Positions 33,371 through 46,544 of a stretch of 64,000 nt of DNA are shown in pieces. This stretch comes from Nageia nagi (lineage: Eukaryota > Pinophyta): contig JBITNC010000001.1 in assembly GCA_050084985.1 (NCBI GenBank), positions 185,132,001-185,196,000 on the forward strand, in the 5' to 3' direction. A program made the translations under genes and the position numbers. Each line of letters begins with the position of its first letter. Position 1 is the first letter of the stretch. A model generated the notes under the pieces. That model saw only the letters and a list, made by a program, of their open reading frames with translations. It made no database searches and was not told where the DNA came from.

Positions 33371-33399
33371 GGCTTAATTGGGTTAAACAAGAATAACTT

Positions 33400-34461
33400 C
33401 ATGATAACTTGACTCAAATAATGATTCCAACACTTACAAAATGATCCTACTTGCAAATCCCATTTCTCTTGGCATTATGGGATTCTTAGGTGTAAGGGTC
33501 ATATTACACTACCTACAAACTCTTCCTTCCATGAGCTGATACTTTAGGATTTGCACATCGTACCAACTACTGAACACTCTAGGTTTGTAAAAATATATGT
33601 GTGTAATCCAATCCTTCTATTGGCTAGGAATGAAATAGGATATCAAGAAATTTATCTTTGAATACGATATTTATCAATGAAAAAAGGTGATACAAGTGTT
33701 ACTCAAGCTTGCTTCAACCTCTACCCATACCAGAGTGAATTTCGATTGATATTTTAATGGATTTTATTGAAATCCTTCCAAACTCTTATGGAAAATTGGT
33801 TATCATTGTGGTAGTGAATAGGATTTTCAAGTATGCATATGGTTTTCCTTTGGCTCACCCCTATAAGGTTGTAATGTAGCATAACATTTTCTTGATAACA
33901 TTTTCAAACTCAATGGTATGCCCTCTACTATTGTTAATGATCGTGATCCAACCTTTGCCAATAAATTTTGGCAGGAATTATTCAAGACCAAAGGTACTCA
34001 GCTCAATATTAACTTAGCTTATTACCTCAAAATAGACAATCAAATAGAGATTATTGATGAGTTCTTAGAGATATATCTTTGTTATTTTGCTTCATCCCAA
34101 CTCATCCACTAGGTTAAATGGATTCCCTTAACAAAATGATGGTATAATACTTCATATCATACTTCCATCAAGATGATACCATATGAAGCATTATATGGCC
34201 AAACTCTACCTATTGTGGCCTCATATATTCCTAGCAACACTAATATCCAAGCAATAGATACCACCTTAACCAGTCAAGGAGACATCCCTTGCATCCTTTG
34301 GGAGAATTTACAAGTGGCTCAACATCGCATGAAATAACAAGATGATTAACAATGAGTTGAGAAGGAATTCTAAGGAGACATGGTTTTTCTATATCTTCAA
34401 CCATACTAATAAACATCTCTCGAGATAAAAGGATCCCAAAAGCTAGCTCCAAGGTTTTATG
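33400..34461 (+). pseudogene. G5 integrase relic (5' part, before C4)
   Basis: Contains the zinc-binding and core landmarks: SHFSWHYGILRCKGHITLP; a core with WILLKSFQTLMENW and its frame-shifted FMDFIEILPNS / LVIIVVVNR equivalent (about 33760-33830); then MPSTIVNDRDPTFANKFWQELF (33918-), holding the second catalytic Asp. Many stops. It is cut by C4 at TTATG (34457-34461). Confidence 0.7.
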
Positions 34462-34993
34462 TGTTAAAATGCATATTGTGTTAGGTATCTACAAAAAGAA
34501 ATATTACCTCCTTAATACTATCCACTTAAATACTTTACTTTAGAAAGTATTTAAGTGAGTAAATAATTAAGGAGACTTGTCCCCACACACCACCCACTTG
34601 TAAGGTCATGTTTATCCATAAGGATAATTAGAAAAGCATGTCCATTAGGTCTTGGTGTGCACCTTGGATAATAGGATGATCCAACGTATGGATTTCACCT
34701 ATAAATAGAGGACTTCCCCTCATTATTTTTACAACAACTTTTAGAGCGAAGTTATGATCTTGGTTGGGTTGTAAAAGTAGGAATAGAGTTGTAACAAAGT
34801 GCATTTTAAGGAATTGAGATCTTATATTAGTGAATGTACTCCCAAGGTTGAAGGAACCACTTTACATTTGTGTCACTTGTGAATGGTTTGTGAGATTATT
34901 TGCATTATATTTATGCTTTTGTTATGTTGGAGTTGAGTGCTTTCAAGAGATATCGGGATTTAGGAAATTAGTTTGTTCCACATACTTCCATCA
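34462..34993 (+). repeat. 5' LTR of C4 (532 bp)
   Basis: Runs TGTTAAAATGCATATTG ... CTTCCATCA. It is followed by TGGTATCAAGAGC, a Met-type primer site with one extra base (34996-35008). It has a perfect 14-bp inverted repeat with a 7-nt loop at 34523-34536 / 34544-34557 and a TATA region CCTATAAATAGAGG at about 34700. Confidence 0.9.
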
Positions 34994-35008
34994 AGTGGTA
35001 TCAAGAGC

Positions 35009-37472
35009 TTTACTTGGAGGCTTCATCTTCAACATTTCTTTGAAGGATCATCCTCACTCTTTCCATTTTCTTTGGTGAGGTAAAGAGGTTTGTGAAGGTA
35101 TAACCTCCTTCCTACCATCTTGGATTTTTTTTACAAATTTTGTTTATGATACTAAATTTTTTCTTGTAATATTAATTCATTTTTAGCAAAATTTGCCTAA
35201 AATAGATAACATATTATTGCTATTTTATGTCATATTAACAAATTTTATATAAGTAAGTACAATTATTTTAGTAAAAAAAAGAAAATTGTGAGCAATAATA
35301 TATTACAATTATAATAACAAATCTGCAATTTTTTAATACATTAAAAAATTTGTGATTTTTTTTATTTTTGCAAGTTTTTATCTACAAATAAAAATAATAT
35401 AATATTATTTTTAGATATATAAAAATAAAATTAATAACCTTATATTATAAAATACAATAAAAGATAATTTTTTGCTTGCAAAAATAAACAAGCCCTCACT
35501 ACAGCATCAAGTTGTATTGGCATGATATTTTTCTAAGTTTCTTTGCAAAAACAAAAACTTTTTTGTAATTTTTTATAAGGGGGACTGTAAAATATTTTAA
35601 TACACTATTTTAAAAAAAAATTACACTTTTCAAAAACATTTGAAAAAAATGGGAGGGTAGGTCATGTGGTCCTGAGACCCCTCCAAACCCAACCACTGCT
35701 AGCGACGACTGCGGTTGGATGGCTCGCGGATGACCCGTGATCGAATGGCTCTTAGATGGCCCTCAACCTCCCCCCTTTATTTTTTGAAACCTTTACCACC
35801 ATTCTTTTGGCTCATGCTTTTTTACATTCCCATCACATAATAATTAAATTTTTTACAAGAAGGTATGAAAAGTCATCAAAGAATAATTAAAATAATGCTT
35901 GCTCCTGACTCTGCAAAACCTCAACTAGCATTCTTCTACATGCTACCATGGGAGGTTCAGAAGAAGGTATGAAAATCCATCACATAATAGTCGAAATACG
36001 TTGTTTGGTGCCCTCCTCCTCAGTCCGACGTAGACCCCGTGCGACTCTCTTCTACGTGTTCCCTGCTCGACCCCTACAATTATTTTTCAACTCATCTTCA
36101 AAACCCTAGACTTAATTTTTAAAAGTATGGGCCAGTATTTTTAATATTTGCTAAATTTTTAAGAGCTTAAATTTTTATTATTGCTAAGGTGTGGGTTCAA
36201 ATTTTTAAAGGTATGGGCTAATATTTAATGAGATATTTCCTAAAGTTAAAGTATGGGGATAATTTGCTATTTTTTAAATAAGGGGGGACTTTATTGAAAA
36301 TGCATTTATTTTAAGTAAAAAGGGGAAATGCATTTACTTAGGAAAATTTCTTTTCCAACTATGAATGCATGTTTTTACTTAAAATTAGGATTAAATTATT
36401 TATTTCCTAATGAATGCATGATTAGAGGATGCACTTAGAAATAAATACCTAGTATTATGAACATTTGCATGTGATTGGTTAATTGTTCACTTGAGATGAT
36501 TTTTTTTTGCTATGTTAAAATATAGTAATTTTTATGTTCCTCCTTAGTATTAAAGCAATTTTTTAAGGTAAAATTGTAAATAAGGGAATATTTTACAAGA
36601 TTCAATTTTTTTAAGTAAAAATGGGAGATTACTCAAATTTTTTGTTACTTAAAAATAATGAACCCATGTAAAGAGATCCTCTTGGGATTTTAACAAAATC
36701 CATTGGACTCTTAGGTTTCATTTTTTTGTGGATGATGTATCATTTTTTAAGGACTTTTACTTTATATTAAAGCATTTTGCCTTTACTTTTTCGTAAAATC
36801 ATAAAGTTAAAAGTGCACCCCTAAAATGAACACATCTGTATATATATTCCACAACATGATTTGTTTGGAGAACCATGAGGTGAGGACAAGGCAAACTAGA
36901 GCTTTCAGTTCGACGATCCAAATGGTGAAAAGTTTGTACTTCTTAATTACCTCTAAGTCCTTTGTTGGTCTGAATATAACTCTATATAGGTGGACAGACA
37001 TGTGTGTAGTGATACCACATATCCACATGTCTATTCAAAGATTATCTTGATAACCTAAGAGGACATATTGAAACCTAATAAAGATAATAATTTGATTGAT
37101 CCAACATACATCACAACCTTGAAAAATAATTAGTAATCCTCTTTATGAGAGTATATTGCTAACCAAGATAAATTGGTTGAGGATTGGTAGGACATAGGGT
37201 CCATCTTGCAGGAATCCAAGTGAAGGCCTAATTTTAAATGAGAAAACAAGCCTCATATTTACCGTCTTTACAACGTGTTACTTAGTTATGAAAATATGTT
37301 GGATGTATGGGATATATCACTTAATTTGGTTGTAATCTTTTTTCTCGTATGAAATTTATTAATTTAAGTGTGTATTTAGTTAAAATTCAACATGTATGAT
37401 TGATTAAACTCAACATGGTTGATTAGTTTGGTTAATAAAATTTAACATGCTTACATTGGTTAATTATAGAAA
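35009..37472 (+). other. C4 5' leader with GC-rich module
   Basis: About 2.5 kb. A GC-richer module at about 35640-36080 shows no visible match to the C1, C2 or C6 modules. The gag-proximal part (36800-37240) matches the C1 leader 27530-27960 in inverse orientation. Confidence 0.6.
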
Positions 37473-38830
37473 ATACAAGACTCGCTTACACCTAAGCACA
37501 TCCTATACAGTTCTAATTATGGTATTTGGGAACCTAGGATGAAAGTAGAACTTCAAGCATGGAAACTATAGCAAATAGTGATCGAAAACCAAGTTTCTCC
37601 CACAAGTGAGAAGGCATTTGAAGTTTACAACACTAAGAATTAGCTAAAAACTTCAATGATGTTTCATGTAGTGTCATACAAAGTGTTACTTATTATTTCT
37701 TCATCAACCTCTATAAAGGAAGCTTGGGATAAGCTCAAGAAAATCTACCTAGGATCCAAATTTTTGATAAGGTTCATCTTTTTCCAAAATTTGGTTCAAT
37801 CTCATCAAGGGAAGATAAAAATTTTGTCATATATTTGAATAAGATCATTAATATTAGGACCCAACTTATTAGTTGTGGGTGTAATTAGATTAATGATAAG
37901 TTCATGATCTTCATCATTCTTCAAAGCCTTTCTTCAAAATTCACTTTGTGATAATTATTGAGATTAGGTTTGACAATGAGGAAGAAGTCTTCTCTTTTGA
38001 GAACCTTTCAAAGCTCCTTATAAAGCATGAGGAAACTCTTAATAAAAAGATACTGATCTCTTCTCCAAATAACAACAACGTTATTGTTGGAGTAACTAAA
38101 ACTATTTTAAAAAAAAATCAAGCATCAAAAGAAGTCATTTCCTGCTACCACCAAGATGTTTTAAAAGAAGGATAATAAGAAGTCAATAACTACAAACAAA
38201 AAGATGCAAAGGGCAAGGAAAATAAACCAAATACAAATGTTAAATTTGATGATAATTGTAACTTTTATGGCAACTATGGTCACAAAGAATTTGATTGCTA
38301 AAAAAAAAGAAAAAGGAAGAAAAGAACAAGGAAAATGAAAATGTGAAAAACTTTAAAGGGAAGAAGAATATTAAAACTAGTTTTGTTTGTGCTTACTACT
38401 CCAAGTCTCACACTTTCTTGAATGAATGGATTGTTGACTCTCGATGCACTAATCACATGTGTTATGTAAAGGTTAAGTTTGAAACTTTTCATAAGTATAG
38501 AATAGATGTAGTTGTGATAGGTGATAATTCAATCATTAAAGTTAAAGGGATTAGAAGTGTGTTGATTCATGATAAGGTTTTTGAAAATATGTTTTATGTA
38601 CCTAAACTTAGGATGAACCTTCTTTCTGTAATCTAAGTTGCAAGGAAAGGATACTCATTCGAGTTTAACTCATACTCCAAGTGCATTAAGAAGAGACTTG
38701 CCACCTTGGTGAAAGGATCAATAAAGGTTGGTCTCTACATAGTGGATCATGTTCCAACAAAGATGTGCCTTGTTACAAATGTTTTCCCTATAGGTAATAT
38801 TTTGCATCATCAATTAGGACACCTTAACCA
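37473..38830 (+). pseudogene. C4 gag-protease relic
   Basis: The ATG of gag is ATA at 37473. It continues PKHILYSSNYGIWEPRMKVELQAW. The knuckle again reads CNFYGNYGHKEFDC (about 38255-38300), with Tyr in place of the second Cys. The protease active site reads WIVDSRCTNHMC, with Arg replacing the catalytic-loop Gly. Stops and frameshifts are common. Confidence 0.8.
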
Positions 38831-39800
38831 TAAGAGCATTCAAGATATGAAAAAATAAGAACTTATGGAAGGTTTAACTACAATATCATCCATAATTGGT
38901 ATTTGTGAGAAGTGCATATTAGTTAAAATGAATAGATAAAAAATTTAAAAAGATAAAATAATAAGAGAAACACAACCTCTTTAGTTTGTACATTCAAATT
39001 TGATAGATCCATTTTAAACTAAGTCTCTTGAGGGAGAATCTTATGTCTTGACCTTCATTGATGACTTTAGTAGAATGATATTTAGTTATCTACTTGAGCA
39101 CAAGGATAAAATCTTTGACAGGTTCAAAGATTTCAAAGCCCTAGTTGAAAATCATACTAATTTTAATATCAAGATGCTAAGATCAGATAATGGGGGTGAG
39201 TATAACAGTAATGAGTTTAATGATTATTGTGCTAAATACGGGATCAAGAGGCAGTTCATGATCCTTACATTCCTTAGAAAAATGGTGTTGCTAAAAAAAA
39301 GAATATAATTACTATGAAAATGGTAAGGTGCATGTTGGATGATCTCCCTAGTTTCTTATAGGGTGAAGCTATAGACACTATGCTCTATACACTATGTAGG
39401 TATCCTATAAAAGTAGTTGAAGGCAAAACCTCATATGAGGCATGGATGGAAAAGAAACCTAACATCCCTAACTTTAGCATGTGATGCCTATATATTCATT
39501 ATTTCAGAGAAAAAAAAGAAATTGGAGAAAAGATCTAAAAAATGCATATTTATGGGCTATGATAGTGAGAATAGATGTTACATGATCTACTCTTTATTCC
39601 AAAAAGCAATGTTTATCTCAAGGGATGTAAAGTTAAATGAACTACCTAAGGAATTTGCTTCCTATGAGGACTTAGATGATGATGATGACTCTTCTATTGC
39701 ACCTAACTTGTTAGATGTCAGTGTAGATAAGTCACCTCAGCAAAACAAATTCTCCAACAAAAAGGATAATAAGAAGTATGACCTTAAATAAACCTTTATT
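38800..39800 (+). pseudogene. C4 integrase relic
   Basis: HHCC region HHQLGHLNHKSIQD (His retained) at about 38808-38850. The core is at 39000-39310, with FIDDFSRM, YLLEHKDKIF and MLRSDNGGEYNSNEF. The third catalytic motif is damaged by a frameshift near 39270. The copia tail AYIFIISEKKKKLEKRSKKCIFMGYD is at 39480-39570. Confidence 0.8.
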
Positions 39801-40180
39801 TGTCAAAATTGATAATAATAATGAGCTTTCATCATTCAAATGAGCTTCAAAGCATGAGTACTACATGGAATCCATCAAAGTAGAATATGAGGTGCTTATG
39901 AAAAATAAAACTTGGGACTTAGTTTTCTATTCCAATAAATGGAATGTAATTGGAAATAAATGGATTTATAAGGTTAAATACAATTCGGTTGGGAATATTT
40001 AGAAGTAAAAGGTAAGGTTAGTGAAAAAAGTTTTGCTCATAAATATGGAGTTGATTATGAGAAAACTTTTCTCTTATGGAAAATATGACCACATTTAGGA
40101 TAATCCTTTCTCTTTAAACACCTCAAGGATGAAAATTTTTTCAGCTTGATGTCAAGAATATTTTTTTCAATGGTGACTTA
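39800..40180 (+). pseudogene. C4 RT, 5' part (before C3)
   Basis: Reads ..EYEVLMKNKTWDLVFYSNKWNVIGNKWIYKVKYNS and LDVKNIFFNGDL, up to the C3 insertion after ACTTA (40176-40180). Stops are present. Confidence 0.8.
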
Positions 40181-40690
40181 TGAAGGAATATGAACTAAAA
40201 ACTCAATTTCTATATGTCCAAAATTATATAAAAGCTCACGCAACAACAATACTCAAATAATAAATCAATCTCATAAAAATAAACACACATAAAAAGTGGT
40301 TCCTCTCCTACAAGAGAGTACATTCACTAACTAAGATATTTCTTATTCATAAAGATAACTCTCTTACAAAACCTTTTTCCTTCTCTCCTAAAACTAATCT
40401 TAGAACATAACTTTGCTTCAACCTTTTTTTTGGGTGTGTAACAACAAGGAGAGGGTCTTCTATATATAGGTTAAAATCCCCCCTTGGATCACTCTTTTAA
40501 TCATGTACAAAGATATGACATGCTTCACCCTTTTACCCAAGGGGCATGCACATGAGATGGAGTGTAGGACAAGTTACATTATCATATTCACTTAAATACT
40601 TAAAGTATCTAGGGATACCTTTAAGTATTACTGAATTTACAAAAAAAAAATATTACAAAACCTTACAATAATGTATTATACATTCCAACA
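40181..40690 (-). repeat. 3' LTR of C3 (510 bp)
   Basis: Element sense TGTTGGAATGTATAAT ... TTCATATTCCTTCA. The purine tract TAAGGGGGAG lies directly inward (40691-40700). Confidence 0.9.
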
Positions 40691-40700
40691 CTCCCCCTTA

Positions 40701-41449
40701 ATGAAATATTTAGATAAAGTAAAGAAGAGAGAAGGAAGAGACAGTAAGAGAGTTCTCCTCCATACAAATACAATCGAAGATGATAACTTTTACATCTTTG
40801 TGAAGTAAGTAAGATATTAGTTTAAGACTCACTACTTTACCATCTAACAAATGGTTTACAATACAATTATTAACCATAACTAGTTTCTATGTACCTAAAG
40901 TAGTCATCCAACTGAAAGTTGACATGATGAGCCTTCATGAGCCTGCACACCTGAAGTAAGCAACCTACAATCTCAACAAGAAACTTGCAAGCTATAGGAA
41001 GCTCGAAAAATAAGATCAATTAGATGCAACATATACATAGTTATATCAATAAATATAAATCAATTAAACAATTTCATCCAAAAAATTGATCAATGGTGCA
41101 CTATAAGTCATCACGAAGATGTCAAGCCAATACTCATATTCACTTATTGTATACAAAAAATGTGTTGATTATTATTACAAATAAAGCATAAAAAAATGCA
41201 CATACAAGTTTCTCACACATGGATAACTAAATAGTGCTAAAAGATACGAGTTCTTCACATATGGATAGCTAAATAGTGCTTGAATGGCCAATCATATGCT
41301 CAAAACTGTATAACAAGTTTCTCATTTAGAGCAAATTTACCACAAAGGTGTACAACAAAAATCAACACTATAAAAAAAAATCCCCTTAAAGGTGAAGTTA
41401 TCATTATAAACATGAATTCAACACAAGAATAAAGAATTCAAACTTCACT
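40701..41449. other. C3 3' spacer
   Basis: Untranslated spacer with one clear family hairpin (AAGTTT...AAATTT, about 41314-41337, with a G-T pair) and diverged TACAAGTTTCTCACACATGGATA blocks. Confidence 0.65.
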
Positions 41450-42090
41450 TCCCATTGAGGGTAACTTCAAAAACTTGATATAATCCCTAAACTTATTGAA
41501 CTAAGATTTAATAAGAGGCTCAATGAATTAATCAATGGAATTCAAGGTAGATGAATAATACTTCAAGTAAATTATGCCATCTAGAACCTTCTTATTGATG
41601 AAATGGATTTGGATTTTCACATGCTTTTTTCTCTATTGAAAAATATGATTCTTAGCCAAAGAAATAGTTGATTGATTATTTGAAAAAATTAGATATGGTC
41701 TAGCTTGCTCATATTCAATTTCTTTTAGAATATGTCTAGCGAAATAGTTTTCTAGGATGTAATAGACATGGCTCGGTATTCAACTTTTATGGTGGAAAGT
41801 GAAATAGTAGGTTACTTCTTGGAAGCCTAAGAGATAGCACATGACCCAATGCTAAACACATATGCAGTGGTTGATTTCATGTCATTTCTATCTTTCCCAT
41901 AGTTAGAATCTAAGAATCTTAAGAGAAAAAATATGGAAAACTTGGAATACTTGAGAGCAAGATCCTTCATCCCTACAACATACTTTAAGATTATTAATAG
42001 CATTGAGGTGCTCAACATATGGTTTTTGCATGAATCATGCCATCGGATTCACTGTAAAGGTAATATTTGACCTAAAAATAGTCAAATAAG
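41450..42090 (-). pseudogene. C3 RNase H relic
   Basis: Keeps ILKYVVGMKDLALKYSK, LDSNYGKDRNDMKSTTAYVF and later pieces through the end near the decayed purine tract at about 41450. Several stops; the first Asp motif is altered (SDSDY to DSNY). Confidence 0.75.
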
Positions 42091-42099
42091 GAAGACTTC

Positions 42100-42960
42100 T
42101 AATTAATTTCCTATAAGTTGTAGGATCTTTCTAAATGAGAATTGGAGCTAAAGAACATAGTGATCCTAGGAGAGACTAGAATTGTAGCATATTTGTATTT
42201 CTCCATTCTAAACTTTTGCAATATGTCAGATATATACTTAGATTGAATAAGATACATATAATACTTGTATTGACACACTAGCATTCCAAGGTAGTAGTGT
42301 AAGAGACCAAGATCAATTATTTCAAATGTTACCTTAAGTTTAGATATGCACTCTTGAATGATTTCATCATTATTTTTAGTTATCATAATATCATCCACAT
42401 AAAGGAGAATCAAGATCATATCTTTTCCTTGATTGAGCACATATAGATTGAAGTTAGAGAAGTACTTGGAGAATACACTATCTGTAAAGTATCCTAAAAT
42501 CTTGTACTAGGCTCTAGGTGCTTGCTTAAGTCCATACAATGACTTCTTTAGCTTATAAAAAAATGATTCTTTTTCTTCCACAATAAACCCTTCTAGTTGA
42601 TTCATGTAAATTTTTACATCTAAGTCACCATTAAGAAATGCACTTTTGATGTCAAGATAAAAAACTTTCCATCCTTAAGCTATTGAAAGAGCAAAGATTA
42701 TTCTAACAATGGGCATCTTTTCCATGGGAGCAAAGGTTTTCTCATAATCAACTTTGTATTTCGAAGCAAAACCTTTGGCCACTAACCTTACCTTATATTT
42801 CTCAATATCCTCAATTGAATTGTACTTAACTTTGTAGATCCATTTATATTCAATCACATTCTTCTCATTGGGATAAGGAACCAAGTCCCAAGTTTTATTT
42901 TTCATAAGCAACTCATACTCCGCTTTCATGGCTTCCATCTAGCACTCATGCTTTGAAGAT
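42100..42960 (-). pseudogene. C3 reverse transcriptase relic
   Basis: Open pieces 42675-42938 (NKTWDLVPYPNEKNVIEYKWIYKVKYN, VDYEKTFAPM) and 42111-42440 (ILILLYVDDIMITKNN). The YVDD active site is intact. A stop-rich gap lies between them. Confidence 0.82.
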
Positions 42961-43049
42961 ATTTTAAATGATGAGGGCTCATTCTTATTATCAATTTTAA
43001 AAAATAAGGATTTGTTAAAGGTCATACTCCTTATTATCCTCTGATTTGG

Positions 43050-43980
43050 ATAATTTTTCCCTTAAGATGACTTATCTACATCGATATCCAACCAATTAGG
43101 TGTAATTGAAGAGTCATTTGAATCATCAACATCTTCATTAAAAGTAGATTCTTTAAGAAGTTCATTGAACTTTACATCCGTTGATATGAACATTGCTATG
43201 TAGGATGGAGAGTAGAGCTTGTAGCCTTTATGCTAACTATCATATCTGATAAAGATGCATTTTTTTAGCTCTTTTTTCTAACTCTTTTCTTTTATTAGAA
43301 ATAATATAGGAGAATGATTTATAACCAAACACTCTAAGATAAGAAATGTTAGGATTTATTCATGTATATGCCTCAAAAAGAGTTTTACCCTTAATGGCTT
43401 TTGTAGGATACCTATTCAAGTTATAAATTATAATGTTCATAGCTTCACCCCATAAGAAATTAGGAAGATTTCATAACATGCATTTAGCCATCTCCATGAT
43501 TATCCTATTTTTTCTTTTAGCAAAACCATTTTATTGAAGAGTGTAAAGAATCGTAAATTACCTCTTGATTTCATACTTAACATAATAGATATTAAATTCA
43601 TTGCTATTATACTCTCACCCATTATCTAATCTCAACATCTTAATTTTAAGGTTATTATGATTTTCAATTAAGGCCTTGAAATATTTAAACCTATCAAAAG
43701 TTTGATCCTTATGCTCAAGTAGATAAGCAAATGTCGTCCTACTGAATTCATCGATGAAAGTCAAGACATAAGATTCTTCCTAAAAGATTTAGTTTGAAAT
43801 GGACCCATCAGATCTAAATGCACAAGCTGAAGAGGTTAGGATTCTCTTATTACCTTATCTTTTTCAAACTTTTATCTATTCATCTTTCCTAGAATGCATT
43901 TCTCACATAGACCAATTATAAGTGAAATTGAAGGCAAACTTTTCATAAGTTCTAGGTCTTTTATGACTTGAATACTTTCA
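43050..43980 (-). pseudogene. C3 integrase relic
   Basis: Minus strand in several frames: the D,D,E core region (about 43500-43830, with a degraded RLDNG.E motif) and the KCIFVGYD-like tail. Stops are frequent and no long frame remains. Confidence 0.7.
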
Positions 43981-45279
43981 TGGTTTAGAGAAAATATTTG
44001 TAGCAAGACACATCTTTGTTGGAACTTGATCCATAATATAGAGATCATATTTCATTGATCCTTTAACCAAAGTGGAAATTCCCTTATTAATGCACCAAGA
44101 GTGTGAGTTGAACCCAAATGAGTACTCTTTTCTTGCAACTTGAATTATAGAGAGAAAGTTCATTATGATTTTAGGTACATAGAACACATTTTTAAGAATC
44201 TTTTCGTGAATCAACATACTTCCAATCTCTTTACTTCAAGGATTGAATTATAACCTATCACAATTGCATCCTTTCTATACTTATAAAAATTTTCAAACTT
44301 ATCCTTTTCAAAGCATAGGTGATTAGTGTATCTAGAGTCAACAATCCAATCATTCAAGAAAGTGTGAGTCATGGAGTAAATACTATTAACAAAATCAACT
44401 TTTATATTCTTATTTACTTTGAAGTTCTTCACATTTCTATTTCCCTTATTCTTTTTTTCTCTTTTATTTTTGAAGAAATCAAATTTGTTTGTGATCATAG
44501 CAACCATAAAAGTTACAATTTGTATGGAATTTTACCTTGAGATTTGTTTTTTTTGCCTAAACTTTTCCATCTCTTTTCTTATTGTAGTTGTTATTTTTAT
44601 TTCCTTTTTTCTCAAATTTCTTGGAGGAAGTAGAAAAGGATTTATTTTTATGCTTGAACTTCTTTTTGAAAGTATTCTTGGTTTCTTTTAGAGCAACATT
44701 ATTATCCTTTAGAGAAGTGATCAACATCTTTTATTTAAGAGTTTCTTCATGCTTTAGAAGGAACCTTAAAATTTTCTCGAGAGAGAAGACTTCTTCTTCA
44801 TCAAGCCTAGTCTCAGTAACTATTACAAATTATTGAACTTTGAAGAAAAGCTTTGGAGAATGATGAAGACCATGAACTCATCATTGATCTAATTGCACCC
44901 ACAACTAACAAGTTGGGTCCTAAGGTCATTTATTTTATTCAAGTAGATGGAAACATTTTCATCTTCCTATTCACGATATTGAAGCAACTTTTGAAGAATG
45001 GTGAACCTTCTTGAAAATTTAGATCCAAACTTCCTTTGCTTAGTTTGATGAAGAAATTATAAGCAGCACTTCATTTAACACTACATGAAAAATCATGGAG
45101 GTTTCCAACTCATTCTTGATTTCGTATACCTCAAGTTCCTTCTCATATGTAGAAGCAACTAGGTTCTCATTAACTATCTTCCATAGCTTCATTTCTAACA
45201 ATTCAGCTTTCTTTTGAGGTTTTCATATACCATAGTTGGAACAATCAAGAATGTGCTTGGGTAATAAGGTGTCTTCCAT
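43981..45279 (-). pseudogene. C3 gag-protease relic
   Basis: Gag starts near 45279 (MEDTLLPKHIL-like). The knuckle in one frame reads CNFYGCYDHK (about 44490-44520), again Tyr for the second Cys. The protease reads DWIVDSRYTNHLCF, with Arg for the catalytic-loop Gly. YVPKIIMNFLSI follows. Broken by stops and frameshifts. Confidence 0.78.
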
Positions 45280-45875
45280 TTGCTACACAAGAATGTGAAA
45301 GTGTTAACCAAGGTAAGCATGTGGTCAAAAATTAATCAACTTTACATGGTTAGATTTGTTCAAATAAAATAACCATATATTATAAATTTGATAAAATAAC
45401 ATGCTTAACTTGTTAAACAAACTTCACATGTTCAAAGGTTTACAATATAATACATCCCATATATCTAATATTTTTCCATCACCAAGTACCATAGATGTAG
45501 AGAGGGATAAATTTGAGGTTTGTTTTTTTATCTAAAATTAGGCTTTCACTTAAATGCTTATAAGGTGAAGCCCAAGTCCTACCAATCCTCAACCAATTCA
45601 CTTTGCATAAAGAATTTTATCTAAAAATGAATACTTAGAGAGACATCAAAGAGATTCTAAGTAATAGGCATGCATCATTTGCATAAAAGATTCTAAAATT
45701 TTAAGTAAAAATATTGATAAAAAAATTCCCCCATTTTACTTAAAATTTTAGGCAACATGATCCCTTTAATAAACACTTTAGGCAAAAAATAGCATTGCAA
45801 TTTTAACCTTACGAAGAAAAATGCTATGTTTATATCATCTAAAAAATATCATTTTTACTTAAGTAAGTAATATTT

Positions 45876-46020
45876 GAAAGTACTTAACACAATAGATATT
45901 AAACTGATTGTTGTCATACTCTTTCCCATTATCTAATCTTAACATCTTGATTTTAAGGTTAGTCTAATTTTCAACTAAGGCCTTGAAATCTTTAAACCTA
46001 TCAAAGGTTTGATCTTTGTG
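45876..46020 (-). other. Displaced integrase fragment in the C3 leader
   Basis: About 145 bp next to the primer site matches the integrase core region 43580-43725, in the same orientation, with scattered differences. Relatives have leader sequence here. The junction lies at GCTCTGATA, where the integrase copy (TGCTCAAG) and the primer-site region (GCTCTGATAC) share GCTC. Confidence 0.8.
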
Positions 46021-46033
46021 CTCTGATACAAAA

Positions 46034-46544
46034 TGAAGGAATATGAACTAAACACTCAATTCCTATATTTTTAAGATTATATGAAATTTCACTCAATAAC
46101 AATACTCAAAGCATAAATCAATCTCACAAAAATAGACACACATATAAAGTGGTTCCTCTCCTATAAGAGAGTACATCCACTAACTAAGATCTTTCTTATT
46201 CACAAAGATAAATCTTTTATAATAACTCTTTCTTTCTCTCCTAAAACTAATCCTAAAGCATAACTTTGCTTCAAACTTTTTATTTTTGGTGTGTGATCAC
46301 AAAGAAAGGGCCTTCTATTTATAGGCTAAAATCCCCCATTGGATCATCCTTTTAACCATTGTACAAAGATATGACATGCTTCACTTTTTACCCAAGGGGC
46401 ATGCACATGAGATGGAGTGTAGGATAAGTTACATTATCATATTCATTTAAATACTTAAGATATCTAGGAATACCTTTAAGTATTGGTGAATTTACAAAGA
46501 AAAACATTACAAAACCTTACAATAATGCATTATACATTCCAACA
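46034..46544 (-). repeat. 5' LTR of C3 (511 bp)
   Basis: Partner of 40181-40690. A primer-site-like TGTATCAGAG lies directly inside (about 46021-46030), one base short of the family form. Confidence 0.9.

Larger units (their letters stand above)
40181..46544 (-). mobile_element. Ty1/copia element C3, nested in C4
   Basis: Minus-strand copia with LTRs 40181-40690 and 46034-46544 and the perfect duplication ACTTA (40176-40180, 46545-46549). It is inserted in the RT of C4. LTRs differ at about one base in ten by eye. All coding domains are present but broken. Its leader is short and carries a displaced integrase fragment. Confidence 0.93.
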
